A DNA stretch of 64,000 nt from positions 1-64,000 of the forward strand of contig JAKCPI010025241.1 in the NCBI GenBank assembly GCA_023213315.1. Reading direction: 5' to 3'. The notes beneath the pieces were generated by a model. The model did no database searches, had not been told where the DNA came from, and saw nothing but the letters and a program-made list of their open reading frames with translations. This document shows positions 23,968 through 35,165 of the stretch, piece by piece (within the stretch, counting starts at the first letter, position 1; every line of letters starts with the position of its first letter). This stretch comes from Euborellia annulipes (lineage: Eukaryota; Arthropoda; Insecta; Dermaptera; Anisolabididae). The position numbers and the translations under genes were made by a program.

Positions 23968-24071
23968 CAGTAGAATCCCGATAATTCGTACGGAGACGGG
24001 TTGGTACGAATATTCGGTAATTTGCACGGAAATACGAATAATCGGGATACGAAATATCGGGATTCCACTTA
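23968..24071. mobile_element. Short pogo/Tigger-like MITE
   Basis: CAGTAGAATCCCGATAATTC at 23968 and the inverted GATATCGGGATTCCAC-like right end near 24070 resemble the element at 11977-12480. Internal inverted motifs include CGGTAATTTGC. The boundaries are approximate. Confidence 0.55.
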
Positions 24072-24753
24072 ATACCATATCGCCAAATAATTCGTAAATT
24101 TTGATTTATTGATAGTGTATATAAATATATCCTATGTTTATAATACAAACAATGCAAAGGAAGAATCCTCTCATTGTTTATTGTTATACTTGTCCAGTAG
24201 AATATTTATTTTTTTTTTTAAGATTTAGTTATATCTAAAATAAAAAAATTGGTAGAGAATTTTAGCTATATTTTTATAGTCATTTTGAATAATTTTTTTA
24301 TATTATATTGTTTTTAGAAAATGGGGAAAAAATAAAAATAAAAATAATTTTATTCTGTAATAAAAATAAATGTATAACTTCTTCCATTTAAAATAACAAA
24401 AAATTTAATTCAAATCATATTCTAAATGAATTACATTAAATGTAAAAAAAAAAATGCTTGTGTGTTTACTACGGCTGTTTGTAAATTATCTAATCTTCGA
24501 TTATCAATAATATTAGCTAAAAAAAACTGATGAAGTTTAAGCTACAAATAATCAATAAGATATTTTTAAACAAAAAGAAATTATCAATGTCTGTCTCTGT
24601 GTCTTTTCTCCTCTTTAACAACAATATAAAAAAATATATCTTCAATCTAAAGTATGTTTTCAAACTATTTGATTTCAACTACAATATCATGTAATAATAA
24701 ATAAATATTATTATTACTTTCTAGTAGGGATGTCAAACTGCCTACTTCCCTAT

Positions 24754-24914
24754 CAGTGATGGCGCCAGCGTTTTCTCAGTGGGGCAAACTTATCAACAAG
24801 GGGGAAGGGGGGGCGGACAATTACATACAGAGAAACAAAAAAAAAAAATTGGGGGCATCCAGGGGAGCAGAGACTATTGTCAGAGGGGCGCTTGCCCCCG
24901 TAACGCCGTCACTG
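24754..24914. mobile_element. hAT-like MITE, CAGTGATGGCG termini
   Basis: A 161-bp element with ends CAGTGATGGCGCCAGCG and CGCCGTCACTG, flanked by TTCCCTAT (24746-24753) and TTCCCTAC (24915-24922), an 8-bp duplication with one mismatch. The centre is a G run plus an A run. Confidence 0.8.
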
Positions 24915-24922
24915 TTCCCTAC

Positions 24923-26717
24923 CATCTTGCTATACACAACGACTGGGTTAGCAAAATGTGATACGAAAGCCTTGAAAGAAGTTATTTAATCTGAATAAAA
25001 AAAAAAATCTAACGAGATTTTCGTTAAAAACACAACTGCCGAGTTTTCCAATTATTAGGATCCATTTTGTTAACACTGTTGTAGATTAAATTTAAATAAG
25101 GCTTCTTGTCCACACATTAAACGATGAGTTGTTTGGGACAGGGCTAAGCTAGTCTCTCGTGTTTAAAAGACGTCCACGAACGAATAAGGGAGCTGAAAAT
25201 GAAGAAATTGAAATGCCCTTCACTCACATAACGAGAAGGACATTTCAATTTCTAATAATAATAGCATTTTTGTCATTAAAAGCGCATAAGACTCATTCTT
25301 GCACATGAAATCCCTATTTAAAGGGGAAAGTATATGCCTTTTTGACATAGCCTCAGCTCTGTTGGTGGCCCAAACCTAGGACCGAAACGTTGGCCGTGGG
25401 CTGGTCTCAATAAAGAAACTACTTTGGCTGCATTTTCTTCTTGATTTTTTTTTCTATCATCAATAACTATTCTATAGCCAAACATCCCCCTGTTACATAA
25501 AACCAGTACCCTTCATTAGTAATCATAACTTAATTATAATTCTGGCAAAATCGAGAGCATCAATGCTTTTTTAATTATTTTTCACTAAATACTTCTACTA
25601 ATATATATTTCAACTAAATTCGATTTGACCTCGGGCAAGCAAATAACTTGATTCCAAACTGTAAGATCCACGCACATTATAACAATCAACTAGTCGATGG
25701 AAGCCTTAATGCAAGTGTTCATAATTTAATTAAAAAAAAAATATATAGATTTGACAAGAAGATCGTTGTAAATTCAATTGATAAAAAGAGAGGCCTAGCA
25801 TTCTTGTCTATATTAATTTTAAAAAGGAAAAATATTGGGATGGGGTGCATAAGTTTGACAACTCTGGTGAATGATAATTATTTATTTATTAAAAAGAAAT
25901 ATATTTATAAATACATATTAATACTATCAAGATGTGAATTTGTGAAGCTTTTATAATTCTGGCTTAATACGTTACACTCGTATATGCCTCTAATATCTGC
26001 ATAAAAACCCTTAAAATTTAGATGGATATTGATCAATGTACATTAATTGTATTTAACTAAATTTTCTCACAATTTTTGATATCTCAAAAAATTATATATA
26101 TATATATAGAGATATTTAAATAAAAATATAGCTAATGTAAATTTTTTGTTACATAAATAAATGAAGCGATATGGAAGTTGTAATGAGTAAATTGTATTAT
26201 TTTCCTTTAGTGCCAAGACCTTTCTTACTAGTGCTTAGAAGTTGATCCTCTCTTTCCTGCATCATCCTTTGCAACTTCCACCCCGACCATGTGAGCACAC
26301 TCATTTTTTAAAATTTTCTTTCAAACTTCTGTTAAACAGGTTTTTTACTTTCCTATTTTACAAGTAAAATTAATATGCAAAATCTATCTAAAAAGTCGCC
26401 CAATCTAGGCTTTTTTTCTTTTTTTCAACAAATTTTCCTTTCAGGAATTAAGCACAAATATTGTAAACATAAGATATGGTGATCTAAGTTCATATATAAT
26501 TTAGATCTCTACATTTAACAAAGTTTATTCAATAGTGATGTTTGATTATGGTTAGAGCAGAAATGTTGCTTTTTGTTTAAATTCATTTCTTCCTCACTAA
26601 AATTTCGATCCGAGTATAACTAGAACACATTCAGATAAATATTCGTCATCTTTTGATGAGCTCTAACTAATGAATTATTATATTCTGTTATAAATGTTAT
26701 AAATACAGAATATACAG
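24923..26717. other. Non-coding sequence with a hairpin and GACCGAAACGTTGG block
   Basis: No gene recognised. A hairpin based on GAAATTGAAATGCCC / GGACATTTCAATTTC lies at 25203-25250. At 25379-25400 the string GACCGAAACGTTGGCC resembles the 3' half of the hammerhead-like motif found elsewhere, but no CUGANGA core precedes it. Confidence 0.5.
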
Positions 26718-26719
26718 TA

Positions 26720-26928
26720 CAGTCAGTTTCAATATTAACCGCCACCCCAGAGAATAGAGCCGTGAAGTTAGACAACCAGAGCGCTTAGCTGCCGTAATTG
26801 TTTTCTCAAAAAATAGTATTTCAACTGCAATATTAAAAAAAGTGTATTTATTTATTTTCTAAGCACTCTGGTTGTCTACCTTGAAGGCTCTATTCCATAG
26901 GGGTGGCGGTTAATATTGAAACTGACTG
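26720..26928. mobile_element. Tc1/mariner-type MITE (TA duplication)
   Basis: CAGTCAGTTTCAATATTAAC at 26720 returns inverted as GTTAATATTGAAACTGACTG ending at 26928, with TA on both sides. The inverted arms continue for about 75 bp each, including the shared GACAACCAGAG. It is a 209-bp hairpin element without coding sequence. Confidence 0.88.
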
Positions 26929-27264
26929 TATAATAATATAATAGTTTATACAGTATATACAGTGTTAATCTTACAAGTAGTAGTAAAATTGTAGTAACAA
27001 TTATATAATAAATAGCAGATAAGCAATCATCCATTAAAGATGATCTTTAAAAAAAATAAATTCAAATATTTGCATATAATCTTATCTTATCTTATACTAT
27101 TAAACGAGCAATGTAGGTTTATTTGTTTGTAAGCACATCAGTTCTCGAAAACAGCTCTAAAGATTTTTTTTAATTTTAAATCCGGGTGCCCGAAGTATCG
27201 AAGTCCGGATTAGCAAGACTAATGAATTCATAAGAAAAATAAATTGTCGGACTAAGCCGAGCGC

Positions 27265-27720
27265 ACAACTTTGCCCACCCACTATTCAAGAAAAAAATAT
27301 TGCCCCCCCCCCTGATGGTCCGATGTTATACATATTATATATCATTTTACTCGGGAGGAAGTCTAGTTTCTGAATATATAAAAAAAATTATAGGTTATCT
27401 AAGAAAAAAATTTATGTCCCCCCCCCTAGAGCCCCCCCTAATGGTCCGATGTTTACCAAAAGCTTTTCAGTTCTTGGCCTCTATCCCTAGTTTATGGGTA
27501 CAAAATTTCAAAACAATTGAATGAATAGTTTTTGAGATTTCGTAGACGAAAAAAATTACCACAGACATACACACACACACAGACATCATTCCAAAAAACT
27601 ACTTAAATGGATTCAGGGGACCTCAAAATGCATTTTGGCAGCTTCAGAAAAATTTCGATTTTTTTTACGATTACATTAACTTTACCTGTCCAACCTACGG
27701 TTGATGGGCAAAGTTAAAAA
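27265..27720. repeat. Dispersed repeat R (AACTTTGCCCA ends)
   Basis: Bounded by AACTTTGCCCACCCAC and TTGATGGGCAAAGTT. It contains poly(C) blocks, two copies of GGTCCGATGTT, and an (AC)n microsatellite near 27570. A reverse-oriented copy lies at 43292-43760, so it is a mobile repeat, probably a TIR element. Confidence 0.7.
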
Positions 27721-28185
27721 GAAAAATTTTAATTTTCTATTTTAATTCAATTCTGAACACAAATGGATGGAACGATGGCCAGAGAGGTTGGAAACTAGGG
27801 GTTGTAAGTCAGGGGAGAGATAATTAAAATATTTATATTTTGAAAAATTTAGGAAAGAAAAAAATAAGAACCAAAAGGAGTCACAAGTGAGGACAGATGC
27901 CCGTCTCTCAATTTGACAGCGTTGATGCATGCTGGCCGGCTCTCGTTTGGATCCAAAGATCGATCGTCAGAAGATGAAATATACTTGCGGGGGCTCGAAC
28001 AGGAACGGCAAAAGATTGTTGAAACTGGCCATTCAAAGACAAGAGATTAAGATGCTGACAAATTAACAGCCACCATAAAAAGGAATCATTCTCCTCGACA
28101 ACGACCAACCAACCTGCCCACAATTGGGGTGGGAGTAAGGATTATTTATTTTTTATATTTTATATATACAGTTGTAGCTCGGTGG
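27721..28185. other. Non-coding interval
   Basis: Two open minus-strand frames of 60-70 codons occur, but neither resembles a known protein or has convincing splice signals. No other structure. Confidence 0.45.
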
Positions 28186-28640
28186 TTTTTACTTTCTCTT
28201 ACCTATATATGTAATATATATATGAGAGAGAAAGTATCGGATTCATGTAAAAAATTCGAGTGGTTTCGCGACATGGTCTGTCTGTGGGTGTTCAATTTAA
28301 AGCATGAAGGAATTTAGCGAGAAAGTTGAAATTTTATATTTAATTTAGGTACCCCCTAGGGCGTGAAAATAAAGCTTTTAATCAAAATCGGCCAAAAAGT
28401 ACTAGTACATTACTGATGTACTTTTTCTGTTTTGTTTTTTTTCTCGATTTTCTCAAAATTCGCTCCAACGATTTTGATTAAAATTCAAAAATCAATTATT
28501 TTTTGGATGCTCGATTCAAATGTATATAGTCATTTTGCCATTGAAATATTTTGAAGACCACTTTACTCTTGTACTTCATAGGACAGATAGGAGATATAGG
28601 TTGCCATGGTAACAAAATATAAATATTTTCCCATACTTAT
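28186..28640 (+). repeat. Dispersed repeat S (ACTTTCTCTTACC family), copy 1
   Basis: Starts with the palindromic end TTTACTTTCTCTTACC...GAGAGAAAGTA, then ATTCATGTAAAAAATTCGA, GACATGGTCTGTCTGTG, a segment with AGTACTAGTACATTACTGATG, and ends in GGTTGCCATGGTAACAAAATA. Other copies are at 32366-33028 (reverse), 43761-44060, 46600-47172, 48225-48325, 54740-55020, 57445-57545 and 60790-61025. No protein is encoded; it is probably a non-autonomous element. Confidence 0.7.
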
Positions 28641-28914
28641 AAATTTTACATCTTGAATTATTAATTTTAATTTTTTATTTTTTATTTTTAAATTTGTATA
28701 AACTCACTCTAATTATTTTATTTTATTTATATACCCCCTGACCCCTCTGTTTTCGGCCCTACGTACTGAAAATAGTAGACCTATATATTTAAAATTATAA
28801 ATTATTTTTATATTATAAAAAATTGTTTGAGCCGTTTTTGAAAACTGATGTGCTTTCAAACAAACATGCATTGCTAGTTTAATAGTAGATAAGATAAGAT
28901 AAGATAAGAAATAC

Positions 28915-29135
28915 TCAGAGCCGTAGCCAGGGGGGAATCCAAAATTATAAATAAAGAGAAATACTGTATATATAAACATAGTGTTATCAATAAAATTTTA
29001 AATACTATTAGAAATTATAAAAAGTATTTTATTCTCTATTTATTTATTAATTATTAATCGGGAGGGGGGATTACCTCTTGGATCATCCGAACTCCCCCCC
29101 CCCCCTGCCCTTGAACATTTTCTAGCTACGGCCTT
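28915..29135. mobile_element. hAT-like MITE, CAGAGCCGTAGC termini
   Basis: CAGAGCCGTAGCCAGG at 28915 and CTAGCTACGGCCTTG to 29135 form imperfect inverted ends around G-run and C-run blocks. No clear 8-bp duplication is left. Confidence 0.6.
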
Positions 29136-29267
29136 GCTATTATTATTTGTATAAACAATACATTTAGAGCAAAATGAATAACATGTTTTTCTTTCAATTT
29201 ATATTTATTAAAATTAATTGGTAAATTAAAATGGAAGCTGTTCTCTTCTGCCAGCCCTGGGCTGGTT

Positions 29268-30122
29268 TCATTTTAAATAAGGTGTATGAGAAACTAAATG
29301 TTTTTTGTAACAACTATGATAATTAAATAGTTTTTTGCATATATTACATTGATAAGGCAGTTCCCCAGTGTGTGTTCTCATATGAATTGTAACTTGACTC
29401 TTCATAAAAAATTGTTTTTCCACATATATCGCATTTATACGGTTTTTCGCCAGTATGTATTCGCATATGTATTTTCAGATAAGCCCCGCCACTAAATTGT
29501 TTTTGGCATAAATTACATTGATAAGGCCTCTCGCCTGTATGAATTCGCATATGGAGTTTCAATTGAGAACTTATATTAAATAATTTTAAACATATGTCGC
29601 ATTGATAAGGCTTTTCGCCTGTATGAAGACGAAAATGTTTTCTAAGATCAGAACTTTGATTAAATGTTTTAGCACATATATCACATTTATAAGGTCTCTC
29701 GCCGGTATGTGTTCGCATATGTATTGTAAGGTGGCCACTTTGTTTAAATTGTTTTTTGCATATTTCACACTGATAACATTTCTCGCCTGTGTGCGTTCGA
29801 TAATGAATTGTCAAATGAGAATTTTGATTAAATTGCCTTTTGCAGATATCACATTGATAGGGTTTTTCGCCTGTATGGATTCTCATATGTGTTTTAAGAT
29901 GAAAGTTACGTTTGAATTGTTTGTTGCAGATATCACATTGTTTGGTTTTTCCATTTTCTTTTGAGTACCTTGAGTGAAGAGGTTCCACATGTCCTATTAA
30001 GACATTCGATTGAGATGCTTCCATTTTATTATCATCATTAGAATGTTGTTTCTCCATTGGCTTATTTTGGGATTTTAAGTGTTCATTTTTTCTAGTTGTT
30101 TTTTTCAATTGTAAATGTTTTT
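29268..30122 (-). CDS. C2H2 zinc-finger protein, main exon, with a frameshift in finger 7
   Basis: The exon starts after an acceptor (TTTTCAG) at 30122 in phase 1. After a basic, Lys/Asn-rich leader come six complete C2H2 fingers (Cys-x2-Cys-x12-His-x3-His) joined by TGEKPYQ/TGERPYK-type linkers, then a seventh that starts CDICGK. There the frame breaks: a run of five A (complement of 29415-29419) appears one base too long, and the original frame stops at 29344. In the neighbouring frame finger 7 continues, an eighth finger (CNICKKLF...) follows, and a natural TGA ends at 29268. So the frame-corrected exon has eight fingers. Proteins of this kind are nuclear DNA-binding transcription factors; the target is unknown. 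No upstream ATG exists in this exon, so earlier exons are needed; candidates are listed separately. The frameshift may be a pseudogene mark or a homopolymer sequencing error. Confidence 0.85.
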
Positions 30123-30173
30123 CTGAAAATCAAGACATTAGAATTAAACATTAATTGATCAGGTTCATATCTA

Positions 30174-30972
30174 ACAAGGAATGTCACCCAAAGGTGAATC
30201 GCCTATTCTTTGAAACTTGGTGCATTTAAAGAACTCATCTAAAGATTAATTTAGATGAAGAAAGTTTCAGGGATGGGCATACAGATATATTTTTTTTTAA
30301 TTAAAATTTCATTTCCAAAAAATTGAATTATATTAACATGAATTAGACCAAGTTATTAAAATAATCAAGCTCAATCTAATCTGCAAACACGAAAAAGCTT
30401 TCACAAACGACGCAACAATGCTAAAAACTCCTCCTAATACAACTGGTCTTATTCAATCACTAGATGTCTTTGGATTTCGTGTTTGGAAGAATTTTGTGAG
30501 GAAGATATCTGATCGCGTTATACTTTTCAATTTAAATATCAACTTATATCAGAGAAATAATATACTAATTTTGCAATCATTAGCACACAATCAGCTCTCT
30601 TCACCAAGATATATTAATCTATTTAAATACTGGTGGTTTGCATCGGGTTATTCTCAAAGCCATCCTGGTCATTTCGATAATCCTGTTGAATTTTGTTTCA
30701 ACAATGAAAATAACTTATGTTATAAAGACGAATCATGTGATTTTTCTTTATAAAATGCAGTTATTGTAAGAATGAGATTTGTTTTAAGCATTTTTTCATT
30801 GAATTTCACTATTGTACTGATTTTATAGATTAAGTTAAAAATATTAAAAAAAAATATTTCTGTATGCCCATCCCTGAAACTTTTTTCATCTAAATTAATC
30901 TTTAGATGAGTTCTTTAAATGCACCAAGTTTCAAAAGAATCAGCGATTCACCTTTGGGTGACATTCCTTGTA
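30174..30972 (+). mobile_element. DNA transposon relic with ~125-bp TIRs
   Basis: ACAAGGAATGTCACCCAAAG at about 30174 returns inverted to about 30972, and the arms stay nearly identical for about 125 bp (to 30300 and from 30845). It encloses a transposase-like frame at 30418-30753. TA is next to both ends, suggesting a TA duplication. It lies 50 bp upstream of the zinc-finger exon, in what would be that gene's intron. Confidence 0.8.
30418..30753 (+). pseudogene. Transposase C-terminal fragment
   Basis: A 111-codon frame has PPNTTGLIQSLDVFGFRVWK near its start, which resembles the 'PP.TTG.IQPLD' block before the last catalytic acidic residue in DDE transposases of the IS630/Tc1/pogo-like kind. 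The rest is not diagnostic and the N-terminal half of a transposase is missing. It lies between the two inverted repeats of 30174-30972. Confidence 0.6.
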
Positions 30973-31081
30973 AGACTAGGATTAATTCTAATTAATTATT
31001 TTAAAAGCTGCTTCTGGACCAACTAACTCTAAGGATAGAACCCAGGAACTTCAGCTCAAATTCAAACATATAATATAACCT

Positions 31082-31394
31082 CAGAGGCCTACCGAGGAGG
31101 GGGGGGGCAATCCGCCTAAGGCCTCAAGCCGGCATACATCCCCAAATATTTGTTTTTGAGAGGTCCCGGGGTCCCTCAGGGATCGGCAAAAACACAAAAA
31201 TTTAGATAAAAAAAAATTTATTGAGAATTTGTCTTTGCGAGGGCCCGGGGCCCTAGGGGTTTAGGGCTATACGGTATTTTTGTCTATGGAGGAAAAAATT
31301 CAATATACACCTCTTGTACAAAATGTATATAGTCCCCTCTTCTAGGGACGCCTGGGCCTAGGGAGGCCGTGGCCCCCAACTAGGTACGCCTCTG
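31082..31394. mobile_element. hAT-like MITE with 8-bp duplication TATAACCT
   Basis: Ends CAGAGGCCTACCGAGG (31082) and TAGGTACGCCTCTG (to 31394), flanked by exact TATAACCT at 31074-31081 and 31395-31402. The interior has a G run and GAGGGCCCGGGGCCC-type blocks. No coding sequence. Confidence 0.88.
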
Positions 31395-31593
31395 TATAAC
31401 CTATATTAGTTTGAATGTTAGTATTGGTGCGACACTTTATGCTTTTTTCTTTATTCCCAAGAATATCGGTAAATTGAAAAAAATAAATTGGTTGTTTAAT
31501 CCTTATATAGATTATATAAATTAAAAAATACCTTTTGTATTTAAAGAAGTGAATTTAGGTTTATTCAAAAAGTGTACATTCCTTTTAATACAC

Positions 31594-31665
31594 TTTTTTT
31601 GATGTTTCCAGAGAAAAATAAATTGATAAAATTAGTTTTGCAAAAGATGCAATTAAACACAGGAC
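31594..31665 (-). CDS. Tentative internal exon of the zinc-finger gene
   Basis: On the minus strand a strong acceptor (long T run then CAG) at 31666-31667 opens a 72-nt exon in phase 1 that ends at a phase-1 donor A|GTGTAT. It would encode GPVFNCIFCKTNFINLFFSG plus a few lysines, containing Cys-x2-Cys, and would join in frame to the zinc-finger exon at 30122. The donor is weak and no homologue is recalled, so this is a proposal based on signals and phase only. Confidence 0.35.
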
Positions 31666-32139
31666 CTGAAAAAAAAAACAATTGTTATACAAAAGATATA
31701 GATGGAAAAAATATTTAAATATTAAATTCCTGAAAAAAATACATGGGTCCTCAAATCTCCAAATGAGGAGGCTCAACAAAATTCTGAGAATCCAGAATTT
31801 TTCCATTGGAAAGCTTTGGGTTCTATCTCTCCCTATGAAAATTCAAAGCCAATTAATTAATTATACGCCTATAATAAAATACATTGAATACAATAATTTT
31901 TTTAAGATAAAGTATCTTCGATGGGGGACCACGAGAAATCAGCGTGTGAAATGTTCCTGGTTTTTATGCAGTTTTATCCGCGATTTTTGTATAAAACTAC
32001 AATGTATAAAACCCAACTCTGCCACATGTTAAATAAAAGTCTAAGATTAAGATATTTCGGCCTAAATTTTTTTATTGAACTTTGTCTTCCCATACATCCA
32101 GTCGCGAAAAACCTTCCAATATATATATATATATATATA

Positions 32140-32365
32140 TTTTTCGACGATAGTCCTAAATCGATTCCAATTACGATATAAAAAAAATTCATGTCAAGTT
32201 TTAGCTCTTAATTTTAATATTAACCCCCCCCCCCCGATAGCCAAAGTTTTTAATGGAAATAACATAGGAAAAGTTCTGTTATTACTTTGGAATTTTTTGC
32301 CTCATGAACTAATGAACAGATTATGTCGACAAATGATAACTCTTATAGCAAATTGAACGCTCTAC
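32140..32365. repeat. Inverted copy pair, left member (partner 33762-33980)
   Basis: The segment with CCGATAGCCAAAGTTTTTAA and GAACTTTTCC-type sequence returns in reverse complement at 33762-33980, sharing TGAACTAATGAACAGAT (inverted as ATCTGTTCATTAGTTCA). Together they bracket repeat S and the MITE at 33050. Each carries a C-run or its decayed form. Probably the arms of one larger foldback element. Confidence 0.7.
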
Positions 32366-33028
32366 AAAAAAATCTGGTGTGACTGGCACTAGCACACAAC
32401 TTTCTCTTACCTTCGGTAATCGAAAGTTGTATACTGTGCTTGTCACACCAGATTTTTTGTGTCGACATGTATTTAGTTCCCGGCAGTAGGGAATATTTGC
32501 ATTCAGATGTAAAATTTATAAGTGTGGGAAAATATTTATATTTTGTTACCATGGCAACCATTTCTCCTATCTTTTCTATGAAGCACAAGAGTAAAGTGTG
32601 CTTCAAACAATTTTGAGGGCAAAACGAGAATATACATTTGAAAGAGCATCTAAAAAATAATTGATTTTTGAATTTTAATCAAAATCGTTAGAGCGAATTT
32701 TGGAGAAAATCGAAAAAAACTGAAAAAGTACATCAGTAAAGTACTAGTACTCTTTGGCCGAATTTGATTAAAAGCTTATTTTTCCGGTCCCGGGGGGTGT
32801 TTAACTTAAATATAAAATTTCAACCTCGTAGCTCAATTCCTTCATGTTTAAAATTGAACACAGACACACACACACACACAGACAGACAGACCATGTCGCG
32901 AAAACCACTTTTTGGATTCAGGGGACCTCAAAACGTGAAGATCCATCAAAATCTCGACATCGAATTTTTGACATGAATCCAATACTTTCTCTCTATATAT
33001 ATATTACATATATACATAGGTAAGAGAA
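32366..33028 (-). repeat. Dispersed repeat S, near full length, with terminal hairpin
   Basis: One end is a strong hairpin (32366-32460) in which AATCTGGTGTGAC and GTCACACCAGATT are inverted ends. It then contains CCATGGCAACC, a TACTAGTACTTT-type segment, an (AC)n/(AGAC)n microsatellite at 32866-32892 and the ACTTTCTCTTACC palindromic end near 32975-33028. This orientation is opposite to the copies at 28186 and 46600. Confidence 0.7.
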
Positions 33029-33049
33029 AGTAAAAAGGTCTCTTATAAT

Positions 33050-33364
33050 TAGGGCTCGGATTACCCCCCTTTACCCCCCCCCCCCCCTGAAATATTTTCT
33101 TGATAATTCAAAAAAATTTTAAATTAAGGCTATGTATAGCTCGTAAAAATTGAAATTGGTTATTTGAACTTAAAATAGCCACTAAAAAGGGCATTTATAG
33201 ATGAAATAGGCACTAAAACCCAGAATCGGCCAAAATAGGCATTATAGGCACTAACAAATGCCTCTTCTTTTATTCAGAATTTCATGAAACGTATACATAT
33301 CATATTGGCCTAAATTTTAAGCCATAAATTAAAAAAAGGCAAATAGGGCGAAATCCGAGCCCTA
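33050..33364. mobile_element. hAT-like MITE with 8-bp duplication CTTATAAT
   Basis: TAGGGCTCGGATT at 33050 and AATCCGAGCCCTA to 33364 are inverted ends, flanked by exact CTTATAAT (33042-33049 and 33365-33372). The interior has C runs and repeated AAATAGGCACTA-type motifs. Confidence 0.88.
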
Positions 33365-33761
33365 CTTATAATTTATATTTTAGACGACGAGAAAACATTA
33401 TACTAAGAATGAAAAACAAATGCAATATATATTACAATTGGTTAGAGATCATCGTCAAATGTTTCCTGACTTGGTAAAAGGACTAATGTAACAACTTCAT
33501 GAAAGTATCTATGATTAAAAAAAATGATAATATTGGTATTTTTTTCAATTAATTAATACTTTTCTTTCTGAGCATACGTCAAGGTAAGAAAAGTCGTCTA
33601 AAATATAAATTATAACCCTTTTTTTTATTTTTGAATCATTAAATGACGGTAAAAATGAAAAAAAAAAAAAATAGATAAAATTGACTAAAACTTTGATTTT
33701 GACCTCGAATAACGTTTGAACCAGTCAAGTTAGCAAAAAATCATAAGAGACCTTTTTTGTA

Positions 33762-33980
33762 GAGTGTTCAATTTTCTACAAGAATTATCATCTGTCGACA
33801 TGATCTGTTCATTAGTTCATGAGGTAAAAAATTCCAAAGTAATAACAGAACTTTTCCTATGTTATTTCCATTAAAAAATTTGACTATCGGGGAGGCTGGG
33901 TTAATATTAAATATTATGAGGTAAAACTTAGCAAGAATTTTTTTTTTATAGATTTGGAACCGATTTAGGACTATCAAAAA
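33762..33980. repeat. Inverted copy pair, right member (partner 32140-32365)
   Basis: Reverse complement of the segment at 32140-32365, with several substitutions and a decayed C run (GGGGAGG in place of C13). A new C run and TA repeat follow at 33995-34038. Confidence 0.7.
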
Positions 33981-34007
33981 GTCCAAAATAAGAACCCCCC
34001 CCCCCCC

Positions 34008-34038
<31 letters not shown>

Positions 34039-34071
34039 TCTGAACTGGCTGTGAGTGTTAACTATCAATAC

Positions 34072-34440
34072 TGGAATGGAGTCAGTCAAGGAAAGAATAA
34101 AAAAAAAACAATTTTTTCTGTCGACGTTTCGAGCGCCAATCACTCTCTCCTTCGGGACAGTCTAATGTCAATATTTACGGATAATAGTAAAACGAATATC
34201 ATTTGACATCAATAAACTAAACTTAAATTAACATTAACAATGTAAAATTGGTTCATTTCTTATTTAACCAATGATTTTGATATTAAAACAGGCATGTGTG
34301 TGAATGTAAGTTAACTTGTACAAGTAAATATTGACATTAGACTGTCGCGAGGAAGCACGCTATTGGCGCTCAAAACGTCGACAGAAAAAATTGTTTTTTA
34401 TTCGTTCCTTGGCTGACTCCATTCCAATATTGATATATAT
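34072..34440. mobile_element. Foldback element with decayed hammerhead-like ends
   Basis: ATCAATACTGGAATGGAGTC at about 34068 returns inverted near 34436. Both arms continue through GTCGACGTTTCGAGCGCCAAT or its complement (about 75 bp). On the minus strand 34165-34110 has CTGTC, an altered core CCGAAGGA, GAG...CTC, GAAACGTC and GACAG: the stem-I strands and GAAAC/GUC are intact, but the CUGANGA core is changed at two or more positions. Confidence 0.65.
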
Positions 34441-35039
34441 ATAAATTAGGAACGTGCAAATAGAAAAGTAAACCGTCAGAAATTTGAATTGTTAACGGAG
34501 TCGATAGTCTGATTAGTGAATGTCTCAGATGTTTAGATTTATATATATATATATAAATGTCGGTAAAAGGAAAACGACTAAATCTTTTGGTAATCGTCTT
34601 ATAATATATTGTGTAAATATTTCGGCAGCCCCCCTTGAGTGTAGGATAATTCATTGGCTTGATATGTTATAATTCATTGGATAAAATAAAATAAAGACAT
34701 GCATGGAGAGACGAGGGGAAGATAAGCATTCGAATTTGGAATGTTCTTCTCAAACAAATTGTCTCTTCCCACTGGTACACATGATCAGATATTCGGTAGC
34801 AGACATAATGTTTGATCTTCTTTTTATTAATTTATATCAGCAGTGAAATGGAGAGTCTTTGACGTTTTTTTTTTTAAGATGTAGGCACATAGGAACAAAC
34901 AAGACCAAACATTTTGTATGCAACGAAACTTCTGTTCTTGTGTGCGAGTGTGAGGCGGGTGTACACAATTTTTCTGACACGATTCTCGTGCCTGGTGTGT
35001 GGTTTGCCTATTTAAAACCAAGTTGATTAGTGAGCATTA
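34441..35039. other. Non-coding interval
   Basis: TA-rich patches near 34540 and no recognised gene or element boundary. Confidence 0.4.
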
Positions 35040-35165
35040 GAGGAAATTTTTTTTTTTTTTAAACACTTACACTTTTTTCCCATTCACATATCCAAATGGC
35101 ATAAAAAAAATCATCGGACTACCTGGGGTCCAAACCCGACGTTCGGTATGGAAGGTAGGCACGTA
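35040..35165 (-). repeat. tRNA-derived SINE fragment
   Basis: Shares with the SINE at 49360-49625 the strings ATCCAAATGG, ATCATCGGACT and TGGGGTCCAAACCCGACG, in the same (reverse) orientation, but parts of the head and body are deleted. Confidence 0.6.

Noticed and set aside
25379..25400. GACCGAAACGTTGGCC as a further hammerhead
   Set aside because: No CUGANGA core lies at the right distance upstream; only the 3' half is similar.
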